Origin: Cordylochernes scorpioides
Lineage: Eukaryota; Arthropoda; Arachnida; Pseudoscorpiones; Chernetidae
Assembly (NCBI GenBank): GCA_030710605.1
Contig: CP092871.1
Location: 71,052,639 to 71,116,638 of the forward strand
Length of the DNA: 64,000 bases
Reading direction: 5' to 3'
The position numbers were made by a program, and so were the translations under genes. The notes below the pieces were generated by a model, which was not told where the DNA came from, did not search any database, and was given only the letters and a program-made list of their open reading frames with translations. The first letter of the stretch is position 1, and every line of letters begins with the position of its first letter. Shown here piece by piece: positions 31,629 to 44,547 of the stretch.

Positions 31629-32559
31629 CTTTGTTAAGCCAAGGTGACATCTTAAAGAAAATATAAACTATTAATCAAACTAGTTAAGTGATAATTAGAT
31701 CTCCTGTTTAACTATAATACCATTTGGATGTAAACCAGTGTTGAGCGGTCAAAGTAAGACTGCCGAGACAATGTGTCCTATTGAAGCCATTATGGAACTT
31801 CCAAATTAAATCGGGGGCCGTCAATTGGGATGGATTAGGGGAAAGCTTAGGCAAATCCTTTCCCGATAATGGACCAATCATGTGGCTGACATCCCTGTGT
31901 TCCATGGAGAACCTGAGGGTTTTACCTAAATTAAAATCCATTCTTTTAATGAATACACTATAGAACCTACCTTCAAGTTGTCTTTAAGTTGAATGGTTGA
32001 CTGAATATACTTACTCTGTGTTTAATCTTGTTTGATAATACATACTTTTATATGGAAATATTTCGGCATATTTGCATATACTGTGTATCATAATGGTTGA
32101 GGTTCTCAGTTTACCGAAATATATATATATAAGGTTATGATGTTTCAACATGAGAAATCAAGTACATATAATTGAATGGATTTTTAAGCGTATAATTTCA
32201 ATTAGATTAATACACACATATTGAGATTATTAAAACAAAAATGTTACTAGAGTTTAATGTGAGATGTTTTTATAACGGTAGTTCAAGTAAATCACGATAA
32301 TTTAATATATATCAACATTACATTACATTTCATTACTTAATGAAAAGAAGAAATAAATGAAAGTTCTTTTGATGTGGACATTTAGAAGCTTTAATAATGT
32401 GCTCAACCAAGGTCAAGAGTTTCTATTTCGTATCAATTCATTCCTCCTAGATCTTTAGAATTCCAGGTATGTAGACAAAATCTAGGTTATTTCTGATACA
32501 TAGTGTGAGTAAATGATTGAATGAAGAAACGGATGTTGATTGAGTTTGAAAGGAGAGAT

Positions 32560-33310
32560 CTGCTATATGGGTTGGACGGATTGGGTAAAGAAAGACTCCG
32601 TAAGGTCATTGGATGAATTGTGAGCTATTGTCCTTAGCAGAATTTTTAAATAAGAGAGGTGATTATAAGGTGTAAAAGAGAAAGATTATGAAATATAAAA
32701 GAAAAATGTTTCTTTGAAAGGGGGAAGTAAAGAATTGAAGTCTTTGAAATATGGTCATTGAGAAATCTACTTAGGGTTACATTAGTAGATAGAACATCAA
32801 ATGTTTCCATCTCAAATGATATAAATACTTTTTAGATTCTTAGAATCCTAACTTTAAAATAAAAACCTGTTTATTACTGATTATAATGAGAGAAGATTTT
32901 AAAGGTATGAAGTGGATTTTGAGAAAATTTGAAAATAAGATGTGAATACCTATTATGAGTTGAAAGGATGGGTTAAGAAAGAATCCATAAGGTCATTAGA
33001 TGATCTGCGAGCGATTGTCACAAACAGAATTTTTAAATAAGAGAGGCAATTATTAGAAGTGTACAGTAGAACCCCAATAGAGGACAACTCTCTACAAAGA
33101 ACAATTTCCATTTGCAAAATTCCATTTTTACTATTAAGGAATTCTCTGGTAAGAGGACACCTCTCTTTAAAGGACCTTTTGGCTCTGCAATTAGGTGTCC
33201 TTCACAAGGAGGTTATACTATATAATATTATGAAATATAAAAGAAAAAATAAATTTTCTTGAAAGGGGAAGGAAAGAATTGAGAAAACTTCTCGAGAAAG
33301 CTACTTAAGA
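32560..33310. repeat. Imperfect direct repeat, second copy split by a pogo-type MITE
   Basis: 32575-32760 and 32960-33310 share AAGGTCATT.GATGA, TTTTTAAATAAGAGAGG and ATTATGAAATATAAAAGAAA. The second copy is interrupted at 33064-33219, and the first is the empty site. Confidence 0.65.
33064..33219. mobile_element. pogo-type MITE (GGACACCT family)
   Basis: Starts CAGTAGAACCCCAATAGAGG and ends with the inverted match ..AAGGAGGTTATACTA. TA flanks. Same family as 43935-44109 and 45915-46072. Confidence 0.65.
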
Positions 33311-33354
33311 AATATACTGCTTCTGATAAGATTTTAATTGGCAACATTTATGAA

Positions 33355-33395
<41 letters not shown>

Positions 33396-33424
33396 AACTA
33401 TTTCTTTTCACAGATGGAAATTTT

Positions 33425-33720
33425 CCAGGAAGAAATTGACCTATAGAAATAAAAGTCACCTCTCCCGTTAAATCCCGTCTAAAACTAAGAAGCGCCATCT
33501 ATTGACCGTCTCGCAAACTAGCGGCCTCAAGTCGGCGACAAAGCCTCAACACCAGATTTGGCAAACTGAGAAGCGTCAACCTGTAGACCATTGTTTGGGG
33601 CTATTGGCCCTCTTGAGTGTACGGTCTCCAGGTGAACGATTCTTAGTTTGCCAAAGCTGGTGTTGTGATTGTCTAGTTTCAGCGTCATTTTGACGGAAAA
33701 GATGAACCTTTTTAATATTT
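33425..33720. mobile_element. Foldback element, family F2
   Basis: GCGCCATCTATTGACCGTCT and CAAACTAGCGGCCTC on one side, with inverted matches such as CCAAAGCTGGTGTTGTGATT on the other. Related copies: 40335-40925 and 51680-52015; a worn one near 37690-38030. Confidence 0.55.
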
Positions 33721-34019
33721 ATTTTCAATTGGTTGTGGTATAAAAATCCAAGAGGCCTATATTTGTATGCATAAAGAGATAAAAGGTAAATAAAAAGGTG
33801 GTAGCACACATAATAAAAGAACATATCTTGATCGTGTAACTGAAAGTTACTGATGGCATAACGCCATTTCTCGGATATAATATCCTCTACATTTAAAATT
33901 CGCCATTTTGAAAGATTAGATGTATACTTTTAAAGAAAATAAACGTTGAGACTTTTGAAAACGTTTTAAAAGACAAATTCATTTGATATGTTCGATAAAA
34001 TAAAATTTGAGAAATATAA

Positions 34020-34520
34020 TGGGAGGGCCTGGATCATATATCAAAGGGAATCCTCCCCAGCGGTTTCGCCAGTTTAATCACAAGACCACTTTAATATTGT
34101 ATTAGATGATAACGTATATAGCGCTGGCAATTGGTGGAAATTCTCTGTATATATGTACACACGGTTTCCCGTGTCAACCTCGTACCTCAGAGGTCCTTGA
34201 TTCGTCGGCAGGGGAGTACTGGGAACTAAGGGTACGAGGGCCAAAGGGGGCGGGGGGGGGGGATGTCCTATTGGAGCGTAGGACGGGTTTAACCAAGTCC
34301 AAATGAGAGGAGAGCAACCTGGCCATGAAACTCTCGTAGACGTCTGTGGGCTGATTGGTCGACCCCATGGAGCTAGACCATAAAGGCGGGCGCGAGGGAC
34401 CAAACCATTGGCCGCTCGGTGCATGGAGAATGCATCATTCCCTTGGCTATGTGACTGAAAAAGGACCGGCTTATGGACCGAGAGGTCTGGGTGGCCATAT
34501 TGCTCCTAGGACGTATATAT
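34020..34520. other. GC-rich island, no convincing gene
   Basis: Unusually GC-rich for the window, with a G run near 34250. A 116-codon minus-strand frame (34074-34424) is Pro-rich in low-complexity sequence and shows no domain; I do not call it a gene. CAGCGGTTTCGCCAGTTTAA at 34060 belongs to the F1-core group. Confidence 0.4.
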
Positions 34521-34523
34521 GTA

Positions 34524-34727
34524 CACTCATGGACAAAACAAAAAGAAATGGAAAGTCTTTAATTTCGCTAGTTGTCTGTTTATTATTGTATTTTTGGAAA
34601 TTTTGTTCACACTTGGTTATCTCGTGCGTCTTCAATAAAGGTCACTGTAACAGCTTCAGAGTTATTGTCTGAATCCCGATATATATGCTCAAAGGTACGA
34701 TTTCCTCAGGTTTTGTCTCCATGAATG
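34524..34727. mobile_element. Mariner-type MITE (M1), whole copy
   Basis: Inverted ends CACTCATGGACAAAAC / GTTTTGTCTCCATGAATG inside TA. The right half is the unit amplified at 17351-17690. Other copies: 36826-37046, a right-half fragment at 35165-35295, and worn copies at 60050-60140 and 62990-63080. Confidence 0.7.
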
Positions 34728-35309
34728 TATATGTATTTAAGTCAATTATACGGATATAAACTTTGGGGAGAAGAAATATAGGTAAATATTGGATCAATAA
34801 TGTCCCTCACTCCTGCAAATTATTCACAATCAATATGAGGCTTAGGCAATAGTTCAATATGAAGGCTTAGATTGTCAGAGTAGATATGCAATAGTAACTG
34901 GCAGATTGAACTGGCGAAACCGCTGATAGGTTCCATCACTGATGTGAGCCAAGCTCCCTCAATAACTCCCTTCACATAATAAGGACAGTAGAAAATAGTT
35001 TTTATATAAAAAAAATATCGCGCTATATAAAATTTTCATATTAAAACAAATGCAGAAAAATATATACCGTGTTGAAGTTAACTTTTAATCCTTTCCGCGA
35101 ATAAGATTTTCTAATATTATTCATCTTCAATATACACTATACAGTATACAGACACAGAAGCAATTTAATTCACATTTGGTTATCTCGTGTGTCTTCAATA
35201 AAGGTCACTGTAATATCTTTCAGAGTTATTGTCTGAATCCCGATATACATGCTAAAAGGTACAACTTCCTTAAGTTTTGTCCATGAGAGTAAAACATGTT
35301 TGAAAAAAA

Positions 35310-35625
35310 TCGGTTTCTTTTTTCATTATTCCTAGTACCCACATAGTACAGGCTATGATAATCATGGTGGGTAATATTTGGCGACTGATGTTAGTGCATC
35401 ACATGTCTATACTTGTAGGAAGAAGTTCGACTTCTACATTTATAAATGAGCCAGAGCTCGGTTTGGTTACTTGCACTTTTTAGTGGGGTTAGATTTTTGC
35501 GAGTATTGGGGGCCATTGGAGTAGTTATTTTATTTAGGAAAAAGTTCCCAATGCGGGATTCGATCCTGGGTGTTGGCTATCGGAAATCGAAGTTTTATAC
35601 CAGTCGTTCACAGAGTGACCTGCAG
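35310..35625 (-). mobile_element. tRNA-derived SINE (S1 family)
   Basis: Minus-strand head with a damaged B box (complement of GGGATTCGATCCT) and an S1 body. The A-rich tail lies at the low-coordinate end (complement of TTTCTTTTTTC). Confidence 0.65.
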
Positions 35626-35639
35626 TTTCAAATTAGAAA

Positions 35640-36825
35640 TCATGTTTTAATCTTCTGTGAGGAATTTTATTCTAAAATGTATATACAATAGCGTTAACCT
35701 CACGAATTAATTCACATAAATGATGTTTATAAGTTTCCTATTTAGAAATAATAGTTACAATACTTTGTGATTTAAAATTACAAAATATTTTCTCACAATG
35801 AGTTTCTTTTTATTGAAAAACGCTAGCTTCCAAGCGATAATCGCTCTTCAACGGGTTTAATGAAACCTAAACTAAAAAGAAATATTTACAAATACATACG
35901 CGCACAGCGTGGATATTTACAACTGAATTTTTTTAAATTGATATGTAATTTAACAATCTTATATATATGGAATATGTCTATTTACATTTTTAGGGCAACC
36001 AGAACCTATAAAATTGATCTATTGATTTCTTCTAAAATATCTAAGGTATTGTGATGGTAAATCTATCTTCCTGTTTATGCTGTTATATTAATTGGAAATG
36101 AGAGATTCTAAGAGTAACCGTTGATATTTGTTCTTAATGTTTTGTAGTGGCATTTCGTTTCTGTTATGTTGAATTGGTGACCGGTGTTGTGTTTTAATAT
36201 TTAAGTTAATTACAACAAGGTTAACCATAACATATAAACAAAGCTTATGCAAAATTAGAGAACTAAAGTATAGTGTACTACCTAACTATGAAGAAAATCA
36301 AAGAATAATTAAAAATTTACATAAATACAAAGCATGTTACAGTATTATAATACAATAATATAATATATATATAATACATATTTAATTGAATTCGTTATAA
36401 CTCAAATTTACATCCTTTTAGAAGACATTGCCAATTTCATTCATATTCTTCAATATCTCTTATATTTTTAGAAAATTTCAATTAAGCTTTTTTTACAGTT
36501 TTATATTGACTCTTTGAGGTGCATTATTAGGATTACTTTGCATAAATTAGATTTTAATATTGTGTATAGTGAATATATATATATAGATGGATATTTTACC
36601 AGGAAAGTATTGATCTATATAAAGTTACCTTTGTTAAAATAGACGTCAAACCTCTACGCAATCTCTGATTGTTTTATATAAGCATCGTTTGCTGCATTTT
36701 GAAGGAAGATTGGGCTATTTTTGATCATGACCATAATTCTTTGGCCAATACAATATAAAGGATAGTATATTCATGATGTGAGCCAATAATTCACAAATTG
36801 TATAAAAATTCATCCTTTCACAATA
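35640..36825. other. No gene seen
   Basis: AT-rich. At 35822-35856 the minus strand has a perfect AGCGATTATCGCT hairpin between GTTGAAG and GGAAGCTAGC, a possible hammerhead relic. Confidence 0.4.
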
Positions 36826-37046
36826 CACTCATGGACAAAACTTAAGGAAGAAGAAAGTCCTTGATGCCCCCGGTCGTCTGTTATTTATTTTTTTGGAGGA
36901 GATAGAGACAATTTTGTTCACACTTAGTTAGCTCATGTGTCTTCATTAAAGGTCACTGTAATATATTTCAGAGTTATTGTCTGAATCCCGATATACATGG
37001 TAAAAGGTACAACTTCTTTAATTTATGTCTCTCTCTCTATGAGGGT
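36826..37046. mobile_element. Mariner-type MITE (M1)
   Basis: Left end CACTCATGGACAAAACTTAA, middle shared with 34524-34727, right end worn to ATGTCTCTCTCTCTATGAGG. Confidence 0.6.
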
Positions 37047-37049
37047 ATG

Positions 37050-38580
37050 TTTATTGTTCACTTGACCGTAACAATAAGATGTTATAATGTGTATATAGAT
37101 CGTGTTTTAAGTTTCTTGCACGTGCTTCAGTCTTCGTTCAATTCTTTGGGTATTTTCAGCTCAATGAGGAGCTTTACTTATCGAACTTAGCCACGTTGGT
37201 AGAGAATGGCGACGAATCAGATTTTGTTCTTGAGATTCTTGTTCTTGTAGCCGCGATGACAGAACAGCTAAACCATCATCAGATACATTACTGGGAAAGG
37301 GTGGTGACAAGAGGCCATCGTGAAATCTTCGTGATAATATCCAGGGAATCATCAAGTCTTTCATTCGTCATCTTTTAACGAAGGTGATGTGGTCTTTGGA
37401 TCTATCTACGAAGGTGTTCTGAAAATGTTCCTTGAGAAATTGTCACCTCTACGCCAAGACCGCCATTGATGACATTCTCTATGTCTTCAAACGTCATGGA
37501 CACACGAGCGTTAAGCGCTGTAGTCAGAAATCGCCGTCCCTCAAATGTTCATATCCCGTCTACGCCGAACTGGCAGTTCGACTGAAGAGACTATAGTTCA
37601 TACTGAAGACGGATAGAGCTCTTCATAGTCCTGGTTGACAATTCACTTAAATTCGATGGAAAATTTTCTGTGAGGAAACTTTGTTCGAAAGGAATAAGTT
37701 TTACCCTCCCGTTGAAATTGACGTCAGTTAACTATGGACCATATATTGATCGTCTCTTAGATGCCGCATAGGTTTTACGTCGAGTTTGAAGCGAGAGGTA
37801 ACTTCCTTTTATTTCATAAAAGAAACATTCCTCCAGAAAGAAATATTCATTTAAATTTTACCACAGAATTAGCCTAACCACTTTGCCTCCAAAACAGACT
37901 TAGTATATTCAATGAATTCTATGACTCTGTTGTGAATTAAAGGAAATCAAAGAGGGCCATTTCCTGAAGCCACAGTCCCTAGGTAGGCATTCTATTTTCC
38001 AAAGCTGGTGTTATGATTTGCTTACATATATGTATACTAGAAAGTCAATAAAAGACGCATAGGTTTGAGGTCTATTTCAACTGAAAACTTAGACTTTATT
38101 TTTTTAAAATCATTTCTAAAGAGAGACAACTTGGTTTAAAACTGTATTTTATTTTAGAGGTGGTGAGAAACAGAGCTGGAGCTTTTGCGTTGTTCAAATT
38201 TTGGAAGACGGTTGAAGAGAAGAGGAGGCTATATACATAATCTAATTGATGTAAATAATTATATGCAAATAATCTATGTCAGAATTAGAATGACGTAGAC
38301 CAGTAAAAGGCTTGTTGCTGCTGTTGTATATAGTCACAGTGTAGAAAATACTATACCTACTACATGTGGGTTTCTCTCTGCACTTTTAGTTCTCTTCTCT
38401 TACTCTGTAAACTGGCGAATCCTGTATAGGACGAGAGGTCCTCAATAAAGGCTTTTGTTGTTGTTGTATTTTATTTTAGATAGGTTCATTATCAGCCTTA
38501 TTATCTCATCATGGAAAGTTGTCTTACTTGAGGCTGAACTGACGTTCCCTGATGTCAGAGATGACTCTATGTCCTGGTGT
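37050..38580. other. Unassigned, worn repeats
   Basis: Contains short frames (for example 37161-37378) without domains, a worn F2 copy (37690-38030), and two GGCTT.TTGTTG.TGTTGTA blocks (38311 and 38450). Nothing supports a gene. Confidence 0.4.
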
Positions 38581-38584
38581 GTTT

Positions 38585-39010
38585 GATGACTATGACATAT
38601 ATGTCTTTACTTCTCCCAAGTACACACGGCCATGGTGGGTAGTTAACGACTGTTTTTCATGTAATTGCACTTACAGTGTGTCAGAACACTGTTTAGTTAC
38701 TTGCACTCACTGATGGTTTTGACTCTTGCGAGAATTGGAGGCCATTGACGCAATATTTTCTTTCAATTACTTTAAATCTGGACTCAAATCAAACAATACC
38801 ACAGGTTTCTGAAGATGAGTTTCTTTTCGTTTTATTGACGTAGTCTCAAGATTTGGAACATCTCTGTCCTTCTACAGGAGAACATTAATAAACGGATAAA
38901 ATGCCACCTAATGCCAAATTATTCCAAAATATTTTTCTTCATAAGAAGGCAGGATTCGATCCCGGTTCGTGCACATCAAAATTCGACAGTTTACACTCCA
39001 CCTTTGACTA
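38585..39010 (-). mobile_element. SINE fragments
   Basis: An S1 body fragment at 38585-38770 (CCATGGTGGGT, TTGCACTCACTG..GACTCTTGCGAGAAT). A separate tRNA-like head at 38945-39010 carries GGATTCGATCCCGGTTC. Confidence 0.5.
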
Positions 39011-39631
39011 TGAAATGAAACAAGTTCTTGTCATCAGGAGATACTCCCATATCTGATCACATGTTTGATCGAATTTGAAATCAAATTAACTTTTTTTCTG
39101 GTTTCCAGTGAGAAGGTTTATTTAATGTTGCGGCCTCACGGGAAATCTATCCCGGCCATACAGCCCTCGAACAAAATCCTCTGCTAAATTAACAAAAATG
39201 AGGTTAAATTATTTGGAAAGAGCTTAATTCGATTATCTAATTGGATCAGTGAAGTTTTTATGGGTTAAATTGGCTTTGATAATTACCACTAATTAGCATT
39301 TTTTATACAATAACTCTTTATAGATTTTATCTGTTGTATAATTTTATTGAACATGATATATAATAGAACAAAATTTATTTGTGGTAAATTTGAACCTTTT
39401 TATATTGAAGAAGATATCATTGTAGGAATTTGACTAATATTTTATTCATTAATATGAAATTTAAAGATTTTCAATTTATTATTTAAGACGAATCAGACCT
39501 AAGACAGGTATACCTTTTCAATCAGGTTCCTCCAAGACAATCCATCCATAGTGTGGTGGTAAGTTGTCTTGATTTCTCTTTTTACTTGGTCCACAATGTA
39601 GTACGAGGACGTCCTGTTGATCTGGACCATT

Positions 39632-40265
39632 GGTGATCTACAATACTTAAACTGAAGACTACTAATTTGCTTGAAGTTGTGAACTAACCATTGGAAAACA
39701 CAGGTATTGTTTGTAAAGACAATTAAAATCTACAATGTTATTATTGTTGAAAGATACACGCCTCTTTATAATGGCCCTTCATCAAGCACATTTTATATTT
39801 GATTGAAATGCGATAGAAATGTTCTCCGGAATGTTTCAAGTGAAGAATCCGTTACAATTGTGCTGATTGGTGATCTACAAGAATTGACCTGGAGACTTCC
39901 TAGTTGCTGGAAGTGATGAACTAACCATTGGATAACACAGGTATCGTTAGTGAAGACATTAAAACCTACAATTTTGTTATTTTAGAAGATACACGCCTCT
40001 TTACAATGACCCTTCATTAAGCGCATTTTAAATTTGATGCGATAATGCGAATAGAAGTGTTCTCCGGAGAGTTTCAAGTGAAGAATCCGTTACACAAGTA
40101 CTGATTGGTGATCTACAATACTTGAACTGAAGACTCTAAGTTGCCGGAAGTTGTGAACTAACCATTTAAAAACACAGGTATCGTCAGTAAGGAAATTCTA
40201 CCATTGTTATTTATTTTAAAGATACATGGATCTTTATAATGATCATTAATTGAATCGTATTTTGG
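39632..40265. repeat. About 238-bp tandem repeat, 2.7 copies
   Basis: Copies start with GGTGATCTACAA at 39632, 39869 and 40107. Each contains AACCATT..AAACACAGGTAT and GATACACG.CTCTTTA. The copies are diverged by substitutions and small indels. Confidence 0.8.
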
Positions 40266-40334
40266 ATTTTATTGTACTCTATTTATTCAAGGAAAAAGAA
40301 ACAAAAAGTAGTGCAGATTTAGAACTGTAAATAA

Positions 40335-40925
40335 CAATTTTATGAGATCATCTCTACTGTCAAAATAGACAATATAATTATGCGCCATCTATTGACAGCC
40401 TCCGCAAACTATCGGACTCGGGTAGGTGACAAAGAAATAACACGAGATTTGGAAAATTTAGAAACGTCCACCTAGAGACCATATTTGAGGCTATTGGCTC
40501 TCGTCAGTCCAGGCCGGACATGAGATCCACTAGGGATATAATGAAATCTTCAGACTTTTCCAAAGAGGTATTTAGGCGGTAGAGTGGCTAGGCCAATTTT
40601 TTGACCGAAATATAAAATGGAAATGTTTTAATCCATACAAAATAAAGGTCGCCTTTCCCATCAAAATATACACTAAAACTAAACGCCGTCTATTGACCAT
40701 CTCGACAAACTAGCGGAGTTACAAAGCCCGGGTCGACGACAAACCGGGAACCTTAGGCAAAACCAGTCCCCAGGTGGACGTTCTGAATTTGATAAAACTG
40801 GTGTTGTGGCTTTGTCACCAATATGAGTCTACTAGTTTGCAGGGACGGTCAATAGACGGCGCATAGCTATTGGTGTCTATTTTGGCCGGGGAGGTGGTCT
40901 TTCCTTTTATATGGATCCGTGTCCT
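40335..40925. mobile_element. Two F2-type foldback copies
   Basis: TGCGCCATCTATTGACAGCC (40381) and AACGCCGTCTATTGACCATC (40682) begin related halves. The second ends with the inverted ..AGTTTGCAGGGACGGTCAAT at about 40840. Confidence 0.5.
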
Positions 40926-41387
40926 AACGACAAAATGCCAATCTACAGATTCTGTATATGCTGTATATAAGAATTTAGATTAATTTTCTAGTGTTTAAAT
41001 CGTATATTTTAATTACAGGTCGTTTTTACCATAGCGCGTTCTTGGTCTGTAATGAAAAATCAAATAACACTATATATAAATATTTCAAAGGTAAATAGAC
41101 CTACATAATAGACTTAGTCGATTCCCGATTTCAGACACAAGTCTGTGTGGGTCGGATATTTACAATCTTAAACCCAATTCAGCTTTAAACTCGGTATTTT
41201 TTTTATCATTCTTATTGAATGATTTCTTGAATTCTTAATGAAAAATTGTTGACATTGTTTTTAAATTAAAAATATGGAAATGAGTAAAATACATTCCTTT
41301 AGAAGATTCTAAGTGGAGTATTTATTTTAAAAGATTTTCTTAGGAGCACCTATCTATCATAATGATAGATTTGTTATAACATATTTG

Positions 41388-41476
41388 ACAATATGTGACA
41401 ATATGTAACAATATGTAACAATATGTAACAATATGTGACAATATGTAACAATATGGGAAAATATGTAACAATATGT
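41388..41476. repeat. 10-bp tandem repeat
   Basis: About nine copies of CAATATGTAA with a few changes. Confidence 0.85.
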
Positions 41477-41509
41477 TGAAATACAAAGCAATAAAGACAT
41501 CTATATAAA

Positions 41510-42205
41510 GGAAACGAAAGCATTAAAACACGAATGTGACCGCTTAAGAAGCGGTCTAGTAGATTAAATTGGCGAAACCGCTGGGAGGGTTTACCACTGA
41601 TGAGCTAAGCCCTCCCAATATTTTACATCGCAGTAAGGACAGTAGAAGTTTGTTTTATAAGTAAAAGAAACATTCGTGCTTCAATCTTTTCATTCCCTAA
41701 ATATGTGACAATATGGACGAGCTAAACATATATTTATTAAAATCCTAAACAAAAGATTGCGACTCCATATTGTAAACAAAGCAATAACGCGCCATATATA
41801 TATATAAAATGAAAGGATATAAAAGCACGAATGTTTATTTTATACATAATACAAACTTCTACTGCACTTACTGCGATGAAAAAATATATTGGGAGGGCTT
41901 GGCTCATCAGTGGCTCATTGCTCGATGCAAATATATAAATGTAGTTCTGCTTGTCCTATAAGCTTATGTCCATAGTTGTCTTTAAAACCATTTCTAAGAT
42001 TCCATCCTTCAGTGCTGCGTATATAGACAGAATCGTCCAATACAGAATCAGAGCTCTGAGAAGCGGTGTGGTGGATTAAATTGGCGAAACCGCTGGGAGG
42101 GTTCACCACTGATGAGCCAAGCCCTCCCAATATATTTTTCATCGCAGTAAGGGCAGTAGAAGTTTGTATTATGTATAAAAGAAACATTCATGCTTTTAAC
42201 TCCAT
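41510..42205. mobile_element. F1-type foldback cluster, includes longer member
   Basis: Two elements with ends GTCCTTACTGCGATG / CATCGCAGTAAGGACAGTAG. Cores contain AAATTGGCGAAACCGCTGGG followed by GGGAGGG..CCCTCCC around CCACTGATGAGC. The longer one (41808-42205) has extra middle sequence (CTTATGTCCATAG.. to ..CAGAATCAGAGCTCT) also found at 31320-31425. Confidence 0.6.
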
Positions 42206-42209
42206 ATTG

Positions 42210-43930
42210 TGCCACATATTTTTCAACACGATATAGTAACGCTAGCAATTCGACCTTTCTCCATTTCATTCATTTTGGTCTTCAATACGCAATCAATTTA
42301 CTATATGTTGGCGAACAATTTTTAACGCCTTGCCACACAAATTCTTTATTTCTCCTAATGAAGACAAAATATTTTTATAAAATAAATAAAGCTTCCAGTG
42401 TTAAGTTTCTTGTTCAATTTTTTATTTTCAAGCTTTCAGACTTGTCAGTACTTCAACAGGAGTATCACGATAATAAATTGATGATATATACTATTTTTAT
42501 ATACAAATTATTATTTACATATTTTATATATTAATGATATTGAAAGGGGGAGAAAATATATATTACCTTCTTTGTGTGTTATAAACAATTTTTTAGAAAA
42601 AAAATTACTATATGTTTCTGCGGATGTGTGCGCTCTTGCATTATCCATATAGAAACATTAAATCCATATCGCGTGGCTACAACTTCATCAAGCTTACGTA
42701 AAAATTCAACGAAAATTGTGCTATTACAACCGCCAAAACGTGTTTGACAACGAACTCCTTATTAAAAGTGACAAATTTATTTTTAAAAGTAATAAATTCA
42801 CTCTTAAAATGCTATATATAAAACCAAGTCGGGGGATTTAAAATCCTTAATAGTGATTGGTGTTATTTTTACGAACAGTTTTCCTATAAATTTGCTATTT
42901 GGAATACGGAAGAGAGTGGAATTCTTTGTCTTAAATTCGGTAGGTGAACTTACATAGAGAAACGACAATAATTATATTTATTTTTTTGAACTAATTATTG
43001 TGAGCGTATTTTAGTTGAATTATCACAACACAAAATATCCATCAACGCTATGGTTTATAAAATTATTTCTACGTGTTACAAGCTTTCGGAGGATTCCCTT
43101 TATCAAACATAGTTATAAACACGTATAATCATTTGTGATATTGTAAGTTGAATGGTTTTATGATGATCTATGTCTATATATTTTATTTTTATTCTCTATT
43201 TTTAATCAAAATCTTTCTAAAGACATTTCACCCTCAAAAAATTCAAAATAATATTAATCGACGATATAAAGATATTATTAGAGTTTAATGTGAAAAAAAA
43301 AACTAAAAAAAAAAAAGAATAAAACATGGAATCAGACCCCAAGGTTGAATAGCACCGGTGCATGACGGGAACGAATGCGACACCAAATCGTCTGCAGTGA
43401 TTTAGAGCTCGTCTGACAATAAATGATCCCAGGTAATTGCCGACTTCCTATTGGTGGTCTTGTGCTCTTTTCCTTCACAGCTGGGTGCTTAATTCTGGCC
43501 TGGAATAGTCACACAACCAATCTGGCTAGCTAGGCTACAAATGGAAAACCTATATGCATACGTTATATGCAAATTTTGTGTGATACTATATATGACCCCC
43601 CTCCCCATACTAAGGAAGCATTTTTGAATAGAATATATGTACAGAAACAATCAATCGACTATAATTTTCTATTCGATTTATTTTTAATTGTATTCATCCA
43701 TTTTCTTGATTTACCAAGAATTTAAAAACTGGGTTGAGGTCCCTCTCGAGGTGAAATGAGAATTTTAGATATCGAAAATGGCGAAGATTCATCTTCGCGT
43801 AGAAGAATGAGGAAGACAGATGTAAGGATGTAGTTTATTTGAATCAAGATAAATAAATACCCATCTCTATTCTTTAACATGAAGTGAGAGGCAGAAATAT
43901 GTTAGGTAACAAAATATAAAATTAAAAATA
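42210..43930. other. No gene seen
   Basis: AT-rich with short frames only. At 43072-43104 the minus strand reads TTTGATAAAGGGAATCC then TCCGAAAGCTTG, another hammerhead-like relic. Confidence 0.4.
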
Positions 43931-43934
43931 TATA

Positions 43935-44109
43935 CAGTAGAACCTCCCTGTAAAGGACACCTAATTTCAGAGCCAAGGTGTCCTTTAGGGAGAGGTGTGC
44001 TCTTACCAGAGAGTTGCTAAATTGTAAAAACGGTAATTTTGCAAATGAAAACTGTCCTTTGTAGAGAGGTGTCCGCAAGCGGGGTGTCCGCTAAAGAGAG
44101 GTTCTACTG
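43935..44109. mobile_element. pogo-type MITE (GGACACCT family), well preserved
   Basis: CAGTAGAACCTCCCTGTAAA and ..GAGAGGTTCTACTG as inverted ends inside TA. 175 bp, no ORF. Confidence 0.75.
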
Positions 44110-44169
44110 TATTTTTTAAATTATAAATATTAATTACCTTTATTATCAATTTTACAATCCTTATCCTTC

Positions 44170-44400
44170 CTTCCTTCCTTATATATATAAAAATGAAATG
44201 CGAATCGATGTTTGTTATCGCATCACGCAAAATCTACTGACTCAATCATTATGGAATTTCGCATGTAGGTAGCTGAAGATTTCGTTTAACATATAGGCTA
44301 TTCAAAAAACTAAAAAAGTTAATGTGCTTTTTTTAAAAAATAAAAAACCAAAAAGCGTTAGTTCCAGTCTTTTACCGCTAGGGCGCAGCACTGGTCGCGA
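44170..44400 (+). mobile_element. Helitron 5' fragment
   Basis: TATATATATAAAAATGAAAT then GCGAATCGATGTTTGTTAT is a Helitron-like 5' region without a 3' end. It lies just upstream of the tRNA gene. Confidence 0.4.
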
Positions 44401-44426
44401 CGATAAATGAATTTGATTTTTTTAAA

Positions 44427-44497
44427 GCATCGGTGGTTCAGTGGTAGAATGCTCGCCTGCCACGCGGGCGGCCAGGGTTCGATTCCCGGCCGATGCA
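44427..44497 (+). tRNA. tRNA-Gly (anticodon GCC)
   Basis: 71 nt folding as a complete cloverleaf. The acceptor stem is GCATCGG/CCGATGC, and the A box TGGTTCAGTGG and B box GGTTCGATTCC are both canonical. The anticodon loop carries GCC (CCTGCCACG). No intron. A T run (TTTTTTT) follows at 44498, the normal RNA polymerase III terminator. It is near-identical to the animal tRNA-Gly(GCC) consensus, so it is probably functional. Confidence 0.97.
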
Positions 44498-44504
44498 TTT
44501 TTTT
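44498..44504 (+). terminator. Pol III terminator of tRNA-Gly
   Basis: A run of T directly after the tRNA 3' end. Confidence 0.7.
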
Positions 44505-44547
44505 TAAACAATTTTTAAAACTCATTTATATTATATATTATATTATA

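Noticed and set aside
34074-34424. A 116-codon minus-strand frame in a GC-rich island.
   Set aside because: Proline runs come from a G homopolymer on the plus strand. No domain or conserved neighbour.
41388-41476. Short regular repeats that could be a CRISPR-like array.
   Set aside because: Units are 10 bp with no spacers; this is a plain minisatellite in a eukaryotic context.
41540-42150. F1 cores contain both GGCGAAACCGC and CCACTGATGAGCC, and GCCAA could pair with TTGGC, which suggests a hammerhead ribozyme.
   Set aside because: The boxes are in the wrong order: GAAA comes before CTGATGA, with no room for stem I and a clean cleavage triplet. GGGAGGG pairing with CCCTCCC explains the structure better.
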